Source of the DNA: Ailurus styani
Taxonomy: Eukaryota > Chordata > Mammalia > Carnivora > Ailuridae
Assembly: GCA_002007465.1 (NCBI GenBank)
Contig: LNAC01000018.1
Location: forward strand, 4,387,481-4,451,480
Length of the DNA: 64,000 bases
Direction: 5' to 3'
Shown: positions 1 through 53,136 of the stretch, piece after piece
Layout of the letters: each line of letters opens with the position of its first letter
Numbering within the stretch: the stretch's first letter is position 1
Position numbers and translations under genes: made by a program
The notes under the pieces: model-generated
Told to the model about the DNA's origin: nothing
What the model saw: the letters and a program-made list of their open reading frames with translations, nothing else
The model's database searches: none

Positions 1-574
1 TTGTCAGGGAAAAGGGGATCAAGGAAGGAAAAGGAGGGAACAGGGTGTAGACCCCAGACTCCCACTCGGTGAACCCTCCCCACCCATTCCTGCCCCAAGA
101 AGTCTGTTTCTGACTTCCCAACCCCTAGCGTAATGCTCATGCCTGGGCTCAACACCGGTTTTGCTCTGCCCTAAATATGCACAGGGCTTCTCCCCTCACC
201 CACACAAGCCACAGACTCTGACAGGTGCCATCATGTGTCATTCGCTTCATCCTGTACGTAGCAGGTGTTCAGTAAATGTCTATTGAAGTAAATTGAAAGA
301 AGCTGGGCTATAACCGTATATGGGTTTTTCCCCTTGAAGCGAAGGAACCTCCAAGGTGATCTACTCTAACCTCCTCAGACTACAGATGAGGAAAGGGAGT
401 TGTCCAAGATCTTGGGGCATCAGTGCCGATAGGATGGGGACGTGGGATTGCATTATAAGAAGGATCCATCTAGCCATTCAATTAGCATTTATTGACTCAG
501 GCAGTCAGCAGGTCCTTAGCTGGCAACTACCACCTGTCCAGCACTGCGTCAGGCCCAGCAGTAAATAGCAAAAG

Positions 575-760
575 TCAGTAACAGCAATGGTCCCTAGGCA
601 CCTGTTATGTGCCAGACACCGTGCTGGGCACCAGAGAAGTAAAGATAACCAAGATGGCATCCTGTCCACTAAAAGCACCAAATAAGGAGAGTTGGAAGTG
701 TCAATAAGCCATGTTCCCTGCCTTCAAATTGCTGGCAGGAGAAAAGGCTTGTGTATGAAA
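575..760. repeat. L2-like LINE fragment
   Basis: 'ggcacctgttatgtgccagacaccgtgctgggcacc' is the L2 3' region signature; further match up to about 900 is weak. Confidence 0.55.
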
Positions 761-1377
761 TGTTCAAATAATAGGCAGGGACAAAGCTGTATGCCACTGA
801 CTATCCAATAGATGTTTGAATCCCTGGGTAGACATCTGGGAAGGCTTCCTGGAGAAGGAGGACCCTAAGCAGACCCTGAAGGATGTAGGCTGCTGAGTTG
901 CTGGCCTCATGGCATCAACTTGAGGTCATGATGCATGGATTCTTAGCTTAGCTTTACAACCATCAATATGGATGTGTAGGGAGTCCTGAAAAATAAAGCA
1001 GGGAGATTCCCTCGGGATGAGACAGGGAAGACTCTCTGAGGGGGATTATTATCCCTATTTAAGTACTAGGAAAACAGGGCTTAGAGAAGGTAACTGGTGA
1101 AGCTGTCTCTTCAGAAGCCGTGCTCGGAAGACCCTCCCACAGGCCAAGGGGCAGCCCCTTGACCACTCCAGTAGAACCGGGGCTCTCCATGCAGGGGGAA
1201 AACCTGGACCCTTCTCCTCACTCACGTCCCAGTGTCTTAAGTTCCAGGGAGTTCTGAGGACATATGAAAACCTCCAACAGGGTCCCCCGGGCTTCAGTCT
1301 GACTCTGGCTTTCCCACGGAAGAATTCTTCCTCACAGCTTCTGTGTTCCCAGAGAAGGGGAGACTTGAAGCTGCATC

Positions 1378-1439
1378 CAAAGCTTCAAGCAGGGGGTATA
1401 GCTCAGTGGTAGAGCATTTGACTGCAAAGCTTCAAGCAG
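1378..1439 (+). pseudogene. Retroposed 5' half of tRNA-Cys(GCA) with 15-bp direct repeats
   Basis: 1392-1426 reads as nucleotides 1-35 of tRNA-Cys(GCA): GGGGGTATAGCTCAGTGGTA then GAGCATTTGACTGCA. By memory it matches that tRNA at every base and stops at the anticodon. The perfect 15-bp repeat caaagcttcaagcag lies at 1378-1392 and 1425-1439, overlapping the tRNA part by one base at the 5' side and two at the 3' side. There is no anticodon 3' arm, T arm, CCA or poly(A). It resembles the 'tailless retropseudogenes' known in mammals. It is not a functional tRNA gene. Confidence 0.85.
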
Positions 1440-2675
1440 CCTCGTGGTTCTGGCTTCCCCAGGCTCCCCTTCGGTCAGTCCGCGGGGTTTGTCCAGGGTT
1501 AGCCCCCGGAGCACCCGAAACTGCCCTGCGCGAGACCTCCGTCAAGGGGTGACGCGTGCCGGCCAGGTTCCCTCTGTCCACAGAGAGGCCTCATTTCTCT
1601 GAGAGTGGCATCAAAAGCCCTGGCCCTGCTGCCAAATCGAGCTGTCCCAGGGAGGGAGGCCAGGGAGGGAATGTGGGCGCTAGACTAGCGGGGCGCTGGC
1701 GGACGAGTAAAGCCCCTTGCTGGCCCTCCCTCTCTGCTCTCTCTGGCCGCTCGGCCTTCCCTCGCTTTCCCACGGGCTCGGGTGGGCTTGTGCAATTCCA
1801 GCCTGCCTCCAAATTGGTCCCACTGCTCTCCTGCTGCTGCTAGGGCTGGCTCTCTTCACCGGGCCTGAGAGTCTTCCTCCCCCTTTCTGTCTCTTTCTCA
1901 TAATCCCTGTCCCTGTAACAAGGCAGACATGATTTTCAAACTAATTCTGCTCTTCTCTGAGCCTCTGATGTTCGCCTTCCCAAGCCAAGCCAGTTTCCTG
2001 GGCCCACACCTTCCGTTCGCCTAATGCATGTCAGCCTGGAGGTATTTCTGCCCAAGAGGAAACCCCACCCCAGAGTGGGGGTGCGGGGGAGGGCCTCCGG
2101 CCTTGGCCTTTTGAAATTCCTTCTTAGCCTTTGGGCTGTAATCACCTCTGTACAAATTCGCTCCATCTCAGCTCAAAAAGACTCCGTAGGCCTTCTTCCT
2201 CTTTCTTAATAGAATACATCGCAGTGCAGAGAAAACATCAGAGTGCATCACATCTAGGGCCAGTAAAATGTCACTTTGCAAAGTGTTGGTTTCTGTCATA
2301 CGTGTGTGTGCACATATGACCTAAAATCCACGTTGTGCTGGGGGCCGCGGTCAAAAGAATCCGGAAAGACCCCAGCCACTGTCTGGGCCTGTGCCCTCGG
2401 GCTGGTTGGCTGGGACCCAAAGGACCGCTGGCTCCTGGGCTAACGTGGGTGGGCACGTGGCTCACTCGCCAGCGGCTGCAGCCGGCCCCATAACAGCACT
2501 CCCTTGCCCCAGGGTTGGTTTCTGTCAAGCCTAACCTTGGATAGCAGCTAAGATGCCAAGAAGGAAGCTGGCCCTTCATGACCTGGTCCCTTCTTAGGAC
2601 CAGGTCTGGTCTCATCGCTTGCCATTTTGTCCTTGGTGGCTCAGCCACACTATGTTGTTTTCTTTTAAGGCATGA

Positions 2676-27367
<24,692 letters not shown>

Positions 27368-29990
27368 GAGAGAGAAGCCTCTCTCTTGCAATGTGCTCTG
27401 CTGAATATTCTGACTCTGAAAGAAGACAATCCCTTGAATACAGACTGACTCCAGCTGCGTGTTAGTTATTACTTTCACCTGGAACTAAAGAAGAGCTTCC
27501 AAGTGGGACTGGGGTAATTGTTCAAATGGTCTGTTCACAAAAGCAAATCCTGTCATTCACCCACACCTAACCCCAAATGCCCAGGATTACATGATCTTTT
27601 AAAACACTTAAGATTAAGCTACTCATCAACATCAGCTAAATATATATATTGATATACTCAATCCTCTGAAACGTGACGCTTAGAAAGCATACAAGCATAG
27701 GTTTCACAAACCTTCCTGGGGGAAAAGGGAACTGGGGAGGGGAAAGGATTACTTTAAAGCTCCTGAAATGTGTATGTGCTTTTGACTGCTGTTACCATCA
27801 ACATCTGTTTTATTACCTAAGCTAAATAGCACAGACATAAAGTGTGCTAATATCAATCCTAAAGTACCTGTACATCTATGTCTGATCTGTCAAATCACAA
27901 CAGTCAAGATTACAGTCTAATACTGACAATTTCAATTTTTTAAAAATAAGATTTTAATAAATACAAACTAACTTTCCCTCTTCTGCCCTCCGTGGTAGTA
28001 GGAGGAGAAGTTTCCAAAGTGCAGCAGCCTCTAAGTCTACAATGATTTCTAGGCCAGCTTTACCAAATCTTGCTGGTTCAAGAACATTGCCAAGTCATTC
28101 CTAGCCTGGTCATATCGCCTCAATCCATCCAACACCATGTGAACAGAACATGGTGAACAGAACATTCCATGTGAAACAGAACTGTGAGATGATGCCTTTA
28201 AGCAAGGAGTCACAGACTGGTAAGAATGAAGTATCCCTAAAAACAGCTATTTGGCCTCCCAAATTTATTTGGTTGGCATTCCTTGACTCAGAACACTACT
28301 TGCTTTCAAGCATTTCTTCATAAATCTTGAGCTTGATGTAGTATAGAACCTAAAAGTGTAGAAGAAATTAGATAAAACTGGATATAACACGTTTAATAAG
28401 CAGCTTAAAGTACATGATGCTTTTTGATGGAACTAAATGAAAAGAATGGACTGTAATCAGTTGCTGTAACATGATGTAAAACTTTACAGTAAATAGCAAA
28501 TAAGGATATGAAGTACTTCTACCTTAAAACCACCACCTACTGAGATGGCCAAAAACGTATTATAATGAGCTAATGCTCCAGATCCCAGTATTTACACATG
28601 TCCATACCTTCCACTACTAAATAGGTAAACTGGGGCCCAGTTTGAATCAAACTGGAGCCAACTCCCAAGCCCTAAAAAAGACAACCTCCTCATAAGAATT
28701 AAAGACCAGAAGAGCAAACCGAGGAAACTAATGGCCACCCCATACCACTCCATTCTCTGATAACAGCCAGCCAGTAAAAAATTCTTCCAAAAAGGTAAAC
28801 AGAAGTGAAACTAAATGACTGAAAAGCTGGAATAGCAGCTACAGGAAGTGTGGGAATCCTGAAGCCCTTGATACAACCTGGAAGTCTGCCACAGAACCCA
28901 TTAGTTGGGGCAATGACCAGCAAAAGCAAGAAAATAAATAAATGAGTAACTCCCCCTCCCTCACTTCACTAACGGCTTAAGCAAATTTTATTCTTAGGGG
29001 AAAACATAGAATACTTACATGAATGCTGCATGTGTGCATGGGAGCAAGTGATCAGCAATAGCAAATTTCCTTTCCACAAAAGCCTTATGAAATATAAATA
29101 TTAGAAAATTCCTTAGTAGACCCAAGTAAATATTTCTCATCCATATGTAGAAAGGAATAGAGATAAGAGACTTACCTCAGTATTTCGGAGCAGCAAGTGC
29201 TCAATTATCTTTGTAAAGCAAGGATCAAGAAGCATGGTGAAGTCAGACCAGCCAGGAGAAACTTCATCTCAATCCCGGGCTTTATCTTCTTCCCCTACCC
29301 TGCATGTACAGTAACTGCTGCCTGGCACACTGCAAACAAGCAGCATGATGCCAGTTTCAAGTGTCACCTCTTGTTTGCCAACCATCTTATAGGCAAAATT
29401 CAGCAAGAGGGAGCATGGTGGAACTGCTAGAGCACGGGGTCAAGAGACTTGAGTGTTACTTGCCCTCTCTGGGCTCCTTCATGTATTAAAAAGGGGAGAA
29501 GGAGGGAGAGAGAGGTACAGAGCTCTAACAACCCTCTGGCTCTAGCATTCTATGACTGTTAAAGAAATGTAATACAATTCAAATTAGGCAATACAGAGGA
29601 GAAGGGAAAGGCAGAGGGTACGATTCATCTATGGTGACAACAACTGCCTTCACATATCTAAGAGTTACTGGTAAAAAACATTTCAATCTTACAAAGCAAC
29701 TGTTAGGTACTTCTGTCTAGCACTATAACACACAGGTTCATGGTCAACCTAAACATGTGCACTGTGCATTTTATTTGCAACTTGGAAAGATCTGTTTATT
29801 TTACAGAAACCAGTTTTCACTTAAAGTGATATGCATTCAATTCAAATGAATAAAGAAAACACTATTATTGTACAATAGCGTGAGACTATGAAATGGCAAT
29901 ACTTTTTTAAATAACCAGATTTGTAATATATTTGTTCACTGTGCAAAGGGATCGTACCTTGTACAAATAAAAGGAATTTCTCAAACTAAT
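27368..29990 (+). other. MEGF11: Probable MEGF11 3' UTR
   Basis: Non-coding sequence after the MEGF11 stop, with no further splice-site plus coding pattern. Possible poly(A) signals AATAAA are at 27956-27961, 28933-28942, 29849-29854 and 29966-29971. The last is followed at about 30007 by a TGTTGTTTTG element, the best match to a cleavage site plus GU-rich downstream element. A MIR-like piece seems to lie within it at about 29415-29560. The extent is inference; an earlier end near 27.98 kb is also possible. Confidence 0.5.
29966..29971 (+). terminator. Candidate distal poly(A) signal of MEGF11
   Basis: AATAAA in 'gtacaaataaaaggaatt', about 2.6 kb after the MEGF11 stop, with a GT-rich stretch some 40 nt downstream. 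A proximal alternative is the AATAAA at 27956-27961. Confidence 0.45.
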
Positions 29991-32900
29991 TTAACAAGAA
30001 TGCCTACTGTTGTTTTGCACATTGAAAATATGTCTATAATCTACAACTTAGGTTTAAAAGGTAGAACTACTCTACATTTTGTGTGGTCACTTTAAGCAGC
30101 CAGAGAAGTGAAAATTATCCCAAGAGATGCTTGAAAATACAGTGAACAGGTTCTAGCACATTTATAACAAGAGTCTCTTGCTTTAAAGTAATGAATGGGA
30201 ATAACATATTCATGTCTAAAAATTATTTAAAAATCTCATACACATCAAATGCTCAAATAGAGAATTTCTCTGCTTTCAAAAAGATTTAAACTCAAAGGCA
30301 ACTATTACAGCTTGTGCTCTGCTCCAGAGGCACAAAGGTACTTCTATGGAATGGAATAAAAGCAAGTGTAAGGGCCACCTAATTTGCATCCGTGCAATGA
30401 ATAGCTTTCCACTAACAGAAGTTATCACCCAGTACATTACTGTGGGTGCATGTTTCAGGACCTTTTAAAACATAACCTTGTGACCTCACTGGTAAAGAAG
30501 CAGCAGGATTAATTTTGTAATAAAAAATGGATGCTAAAAAAAAGAGCTTACTGGATGCTTTCAAAAGTTTAAAATTTTTCCTTCATACCTGCAAAGTTTG
30601 TACATAATCCTATTTAAGCCAACCTAAGCCTTACAACTTGTCAGTTCACAAGGCTTACATGACACTCAAAAGTTATTCCCAATGTTTAACCAAGAATAAT
30701 ACATTTTTGTTAGAGACTAAGACTCATTCAGAAATTATCTAAGACAATTCTCCAAGGGCTGGAGCTTGACATCTCAGTGAAAGAAAAACATGATAAAGAG
30801 TTATAAAAGCTAAAAGAGGTATTTACTGAGAATAGTGGTATTATATTATGACTTGTGAGGCTCAGAATATTACCCAATATCATAAATGATAACCAAAGGC
30901 TGCAGGTTGTACACTCAACACAGAAGATTCCAGAATGATACATTCTATGAGCCATTTATCTAACCAGAACAAACGCAGAAGAGGCCCATTTAATTAGTAT
31001 ATGACAACATGAGAGGGAATCGCAGAAGGGATGGATGTATACACAGGGATTCATTATACTGCCATTTGTACTTCTGTATAATTGTTATATAGCACTTATA
31101 TAACCATAACTTTATATAACTTTTAATTAAAATATTTTTTAGTCTGAATGGTTATCCTCAGACTATAGCTCCCCAAGCTAAACTAGAATGAATCCTAGGA
31201 TTAGCCCCCTCACTCTTCTAGATGTTCCTTCTTTACTGTTCTAACATGGAACAGCAGGGGGGATAGATATTAGAATATAAATATGAACAAAGCATATTCC
31301 CACACTTATGAATCTTACAATTTAGCAATTACAAAAGGGCAGAGATAAATGGAGGGTCCTAGTGATTAGTAGGGTACTGATTATACATTTTCTTCCCTGA
31401 CTTGCAGAGCTAGAAAGACTCGGAGCAGTGGTCCAATCCAAACCCACAGAAGGCAAAAGCTCATCTCTAGCAACACGTTGTCACATATTCCCTCCTCAGT
31501 TTCAGCTTCTACCTCCTAAGCCCATTGTCCAGCCCAGCAGATGGCCCTCCAGAGCCTTGGAGAGCAGAATGTATAGGGTCTGAAGATTTTAAAAATCCTG
31601 TTGTTTAGGCAACCACTTAAATGTAACCCCAAACCAGTAACTGATGATACTAACAGATCCTGCTTTGTTGGTTTCATATCAAAGATAGTCTGCAGAAATA
31701 GTACGGCTTCCTGGGGCTTTCCATACTGTTCCATTTCAGGCATGACCTTCTGTAATATTCTTAGGGCCATATGATGAAATACTTTGGTACAGAGACTAGT
31801 ACAATGGTCAGCAACATCTTAAAGACAAGACAAGGGTCTGTACCACTTCCCTAGAGAGATGTGAGAAAATGGTATCCTGAGACTGGAAGTAGTCAAGGGA
31901 AATGAATCTAAAAGCAATACACTTACTCCCTGGGATGGGAATAACAGGCAAGTTAAGTTCCACTGACTCAAACAAAAGGAATCCTACTGGTTACTAATTT
32001 TCACTACCATCACTGGTACTGGTAACAGAGTAGTTAACAGCAAATACATAGAACATCTGTGCTAGGACCTGTCAATAATGTTAAATAATTGAATTCAAAT
32101 GGTTAGACTTCTACACTAACAACCAAATAATGCTGTTTATATTGTGTGTATTTTGCCACAAAAACCTACACATTTTGGACTTAATCACTGGTTCTCTTGG
32201 ACAGCTAGCTCTTTGGACTGTTCTACTTTCTTAAAAGATTCCTGTAAGAGGTAATAGTAAAAATTAAACACAAAATATTTTTAAAAGTTCTCTCACCCAG
32301 ACATGAATATATTTTCAAAGTATATATTAAAAGCCAGCAGAATTTTAACAATAAAAGCCAAAACAAGCAGTTCTCAATTTACAGTTGACATAGCAGCCCC
32401 TCAAGTGCTCCTCCCCCCTTAGCACATGATACTTCGATGTATATTTTTGAAAATGACAGTCATTTTGCAAATGTTCTGAAAGCTTTCATCTTATGCAATG
32501 GAGTTAACATGGAAATAATGGTAACATTTTCATCAAGTTGTTTTAAGACCAAAAACATTTTGCAAAGTGATTTTTACTTATCTATTAAACTTGAGTTCAA
32601 ATGTTTAATAATTTGGCTTTAGTACCTGAAGAGTTCATTCATAGAATTACTGAATTGGAGCTGGGATAAACCCCAGAAATAATCTAACCCATTCCCCTCA
32701 CTAACTGGAAGGAGGTGAGGCTCAGAAAGAAAATGACTAAAAGATCTGTGACTAGAATCCAAGTCTTTGTCACCCAGTTCGCTGCTCTATTATACCTGCC
32801 ACTTTCAATCTTTAACTCAAATAGTTTAGTATACTTTCTAATATACGCCTAGTATCAATGTCCTTTCAGATACTCTTTCTCCATCCTCCAACTCAATTTT

Positions 32901-34474
32901 CAATGAAATGGATGCTTCAATTAAAAAACAATTTCTCAGCCTATGATCTCCTTTACAGAAGTTGTAATGACATTTTGTATAACTTTACTGTTACCCTAGG
33001 CCTCCTATACTTTGGGGAATACAACCATTCTTTAAAACATTCGAATGACAACTTCAGTTTATTTGGCCTATTCTTTAGGTGAGTGGAAAAAAGTGACCTG
33101 TCAAATCCCAGCAAGGGTGTGGTACCCAGCACCAACCCAACCAACATAACAAAAGTCAGCCCTCCTCTTTTTAGCACTAGTCTATCACGCTATCCCATTA
33201 AAGCATGATAGAAGAGGGTCCTTTCATGGTCTTTCCCCCCCCAAACAGGGAATGCATACCATGTACAGTCCTTATACAAAATTCATATTTTGTTTTGAAT
33301 TTTTTTCAGGCTTAAAATGTTTGTGAGATCTCAAATAACCAATCTATTTTCTTCCTGTGTTTAAAAAACAAAAACAAACAAAACTCCATAAACTGAAACC
33401 TAACAGGCTGGAGTAAGTTCTTAATATCAACCCAAGCTTTGAATTATTCTGCTTCTGGTACTGGCCAAAAGTATCTGAACAGTTTTTTTCTCTTTAAGGT
33501 AGATGGAAGAAATTATGACAACATTCAAACCACTGAGAGCATTTGTATTTTGTAAATCCAAGTCACTGAAGACAAAATTAAAATGTTCATTTTCCCATTG
33601 ATAAAATAAATAGGACAAGCTCTGATGCGCAATCTAAACTCAAGAGGTCTAACTCTTCTGCAGAACCTTTCAGAACTTAAAAGACCATTGGCATAAGTCA
33701 CCAGCTAGCACCCCTTCTTAGTATTAGAATTTAGCATTCACAATGCAATGGCCAACAATAACTTACCCCTACAGAGTTATATCTACTATTAAAGAAAAAT
33801 CATAGATAGCACTTGAGACCGATGATATACAAGTTTAAATCAAGATGGGTAACTGGCTTTTCAGAAGAGGTTAAAAAAAATTCAAAGTTAAAATAACTGA
33901 AAAGCTGGGTCAAGCAGCAAACACTTCTAAACTGCCTCGAGCCCTAAACTGTCATAATATTTTAAAACTTAATGTTTCTTACTTGAGACAGGCTGTCTCC
34001 TGAGATACTGTTCAGAATGAAGACACTATTAAGATGCAATCAAAGACATTTTCTACTACTACTTAAAGGGTTCTTGGAATTCTCCCAAAATCCAACCATG
34101 CCCACAGCAACATTAAGTCTATACTTGATAAAAATTCAAAGTTACTGATTTTTAATTCACTACCCAGAGTTTCCTTCTCTTAAATAATTTTGTAAAAGAT
34201 TTACCAAATTCAAGTAAATCCTCTTCCTGGGTCTGGTGACACTGTTATATATGAAAGTACAAAGATTACTTCCTTAATATTTTTGGTAATACTTTTTCCA
34301 AGAATAGCCTAATTGAACCATATGTCTAAAATCAATGCTGAATTCACACAACGATGCCTCCAATTTAGTGTTTACTCTGTAATGCAAGGACCTATGCTCT
34401 TACTCATCAGAATCAAATATTCCATGGCTGCATCCAAAGCACTCAAAGGAAAAATGTAATCTGACAACATAAAG
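29991..34474. other. Gap between converging MEGF11 and RAB11A 3' ends
   Basis: AT-rich, no coding exon, no young retroposon. An ancient SINE-like piece lies at about 32640-32790 ('ggaggtgaggctcag'). Short open frames such as 31516-31770 (minus) show no family resemblance. Confidence 0.5.
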
Positions 34475-34493
34475 AATAGTCCCCCTATAACTG

Positions 34494-34499
34494 TTTATT
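34494..34499 (-). terminator. Candidate distal poly(A) signal of RAB11A
   Basis: AATAAA on the minus strand (tttatt on plus) in 'ctgtttattaga', with a T/G-rich stretch downstream (minus-strand ATGTTGTCAG). It is chosen as the likely distal signal because the implied mRNA length fits. Confidence 0.4.
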
Positions 34500-35886
34500 A
34501 GAATGTGAATATATTCCAAATCAAGAGCTAAAAAATAAAATAAAAATAAAAATAAATCAAGTTACAGAGCATGCATAAAATACAAAGTAGCAATTTACAA
34601 ATAGATAATAGTATCTTCATAACCAACCGATACTCTAAAATAATAAATGGCTACAGAAGAAAACCAAAAAGACTGACCACAGCAATGCCTTCCGTGTGCC
34701 CCACACGTCATGAGCACCGCAAAAGAAAGATTAACTATGAAACATAGTAATCTATGCAAGCCCATACACACATATTTTTGTACTTGGGGGACAGTCCACC
34801 ATCCTGAATAGTATCAATTCAGTTGACACAACTTTCAGAACACTGCAGAGTAAGTGCTTAATATTATCCACAAGAAAATAAAACTCAGTATTAGTGTGTA
34901 CATTTCTAAATGGGAAACTAGTTGCTCCACTGATTTCAGTAATGTAGTGGGGAAAAAGTAGTTGAGGTTTGTAAAATGCCTAAATGCATTCTATTTAAAC
35001 TCAAGGTACTACGTACTAAAAGAATACATGCCTTTAAGTGGTACCACTTGAGCAGAAAGTAACCTCTCACTATATTCTTCAGACATACTGAAACCAGATA
35101 TTTAACTGGACTGTATTCCATAATATATTGCAAAACTCAAAAATCAGCATTGTTAAAATAATTATCCATGCCTGCTGATAGATATGGTGCTAAAACTAGG
35201 TTGCATTTCATTTACTGGAAGGTTTTAAGACAAAATTAACACTTCACAATTTGATACTAACAGCATTAAACCAGTTATTGCCCGAGCAATAAAATGCCAC
35301 ATAATCTACTGCTGGGAAATTAGATGAGTTCAATGATTTGGGCTCCCTGATCACTGCAACAGAGGCATCTCAGATGGAATTCCACTAGTCTTTCAAGTTC
35401 CCAGCCTGCCAAGCAGCATCGTTTAACATATGGCTCCAGAATCACACTGCTACTGAAACCATAGAACAGTCTTTTGTTTATTAATTCTTGTCCAGAGAAA
35501 GTGTCCCCCTCTCTAATCAACTTTTATGCTTACAAAAATTAAAAAACAAAATTTACTAAACTACTTAATCCTATTAAGGCATTTTAGAAATTGACTTCCA
35601 AAATAATGGAAAATTTTCAAGCTCTCAAAATCCTGCTATGTTTATAGGGCAATTCTTAGATTTGTGGAAATATATACTGCACTGAGAGAAGAGTGTATGA
35701 ATTATAAGCTGCTCATTATAAGCTGCTCTGTGGCAAAATGATAACTTATTTCTTCTAAAGTCTTCTTAGTTTGATTTGATCAAGACCAATAGGTCTGAGC
35801 TTCAAGTGATCAAGTTCTATTATGTCCTACAGTGACAGGCTTCCATGATGAAAAGTAAACAGTAACTGAGGAATCCAAACATTCAG

Positions 35887-35892
35887 TTTATT
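35887..35892 (-). terminator. Candidate proximal poly(A) signal of RAB11A
   Basis: AATAAA on the minus strand about 220 nt past the RAB11A stop codon, in 'tagtttaataaactgaa'. It would give a short 3' UTR. Confidence 0.4.
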
Positions 35893-36113
35893 AAACTAAG
35901 GCTAGTGAAGCCATAGCATGAAAAAAAGCTGCAGTCATTCGGGACAAGTGGATGATTTTATAAAGCTAAAATCAAAAGACTTAAGACATGGGAAAATTCA
36001 TAAGTTTTAGGAAGTAATAAAACACAAAGTGACCACAAGAATTACAAATATATTTAAATCTCAGACCTGGGAAATGGACTATACACAGCCTTCTAGGGGA
36101 GAAGAGAAACGCC

Positions 36114-52587
<16,474 letters not shown>

Positions 52588-52720
52588 TGCGCGGCCGAGG
52601 AGCTAAGGGGCGGGAGCAGCAGCGGTATCGGTGGGACCAGGGGGCGTCGCTGCAGGGGTAACCCGAGCGCCGAGCTTCAGCTGCCGGACCGGGTAAAGAA
52701 CCCCTCCCTGCCCCTACGAC
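52588..52720 (-). other. RAB11A: RAB11A 5' UTR (start approximate)
   Basis: G+C-rich sequence immediately upstream of the ATG on the minus strand, with minus-strand wording (AGCTGAAGCTCGGCGCTCGG ... CTCCTCGGCCGCGCA) that I recognise as the RAB11A leader. The transcription start near 52.70-52.74 kb is inferred from the promoter motifs. Confidence 0.55.
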
Positions 52721-52766
52721 ACTTCCGGCAGGCCCCAGCCCCTAAGGGGAAGTACTTCCGGAAGGT
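52721..52766. promoter_or_regulatory. Paired ETS/GABP-type sites at RAB11A promoter
   Basis: ACTTCCGG at 52721-52728 and the palindrome CTTCCGGAAG at 52755-52764, 34 bp apart, just upstream of the RAB11A leader. CCGGAAGT cores are classic ETS/GABPA sites of CpG-island promoters; binding itself is not shown. Confidence 0.55.
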
Positions 52767-53048
52767 GGCGCTCCGCCCCTGAGCCCTGGAAGGGCGGTAC
52801 GCCGGAGCGTCGAGTCCGTCTTTAAATTCTGCCCCCTCCAAGAAGCTTAGAGGGGAAGCTGAGCTCTGGACTCCTGGCTCCTAGCCGCCGCTTGCCACCC
52901 TCTCAGTGGCTTCTCCCTCATTCCTCGGGCCGACGTGCGGGGAAGTGGGGTGCTGGGAAACGCGTCAGTCCTGCCTGCGTGTAGGCGTGTCGATGGGGGC
53001 GGGGTTCTCTAAGAATTAGGGAGTCGAAGGCGGCCGTGCTCTTGTGGC

Positions 53049-53120
53049 GGTTCCATGGTGTAATGGTTAGCACTCTGGACTCTGAATCCAGCGATCCGAG
53101 TTCAAATCTCGGTGGAACCT
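53049..53120 (+). tRNA. tRNA-Gln (anticodon CTG)
   Basis: 72-nt intact cloverleaf. The acceptor stem GGTTCCA pairs with TGGAACC. The D arm (A box TGGTGTAATGGTTAGCA), the anticodon stem TCTGG/CCAGC-side and anticodon CTG at 53082-53084, and the T arm GTTCAAATCTC (B box) are all present, with discriminator T. It is followed by the Pol III terminator T5 at 53132-53136. It lies about 460 bp from the RAB11A ATG and points away from it. The clean stems and terminator argue for a functional gene. Confidence 0.95.
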
Positions 53121-53131
53121 ACAGCGTCTCG

Positions 53132-53136
53132 TTTTT
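53132..53136 (+). terminator. Pol III terminator of tRNA-Gln
   Basis: TTTTT run 12 nt after the mature tRNA 3' end, the normal RNA polymerase III stop signal. Confidence 0.85.

Larger units (their letters stand above)
34475..36113 (-). other. RAB11A: Probable RAB11A 3' UTR
   Basis: AT-rich non-coding sequence downstream of the RAB11A stop. On the minus strand AATAAA occurs at 35887-35892 (about 220 nt after the stop), 35477-35482, and 34494-34499. Use of the first would give an mRNA near 1 kb and of the last about 2.3-2.4 kb, in line with the two RAB11A mRNA sizes I recall. The end point is inference. Confidence 0.5.

Noticed and set aside
1392..1426. Functional tRNA-Cys gene
   Set aside because: Only the 5' half is present; there is no anticodon 3' arm, T arm or B box, so it cannot be a tRNA gene.
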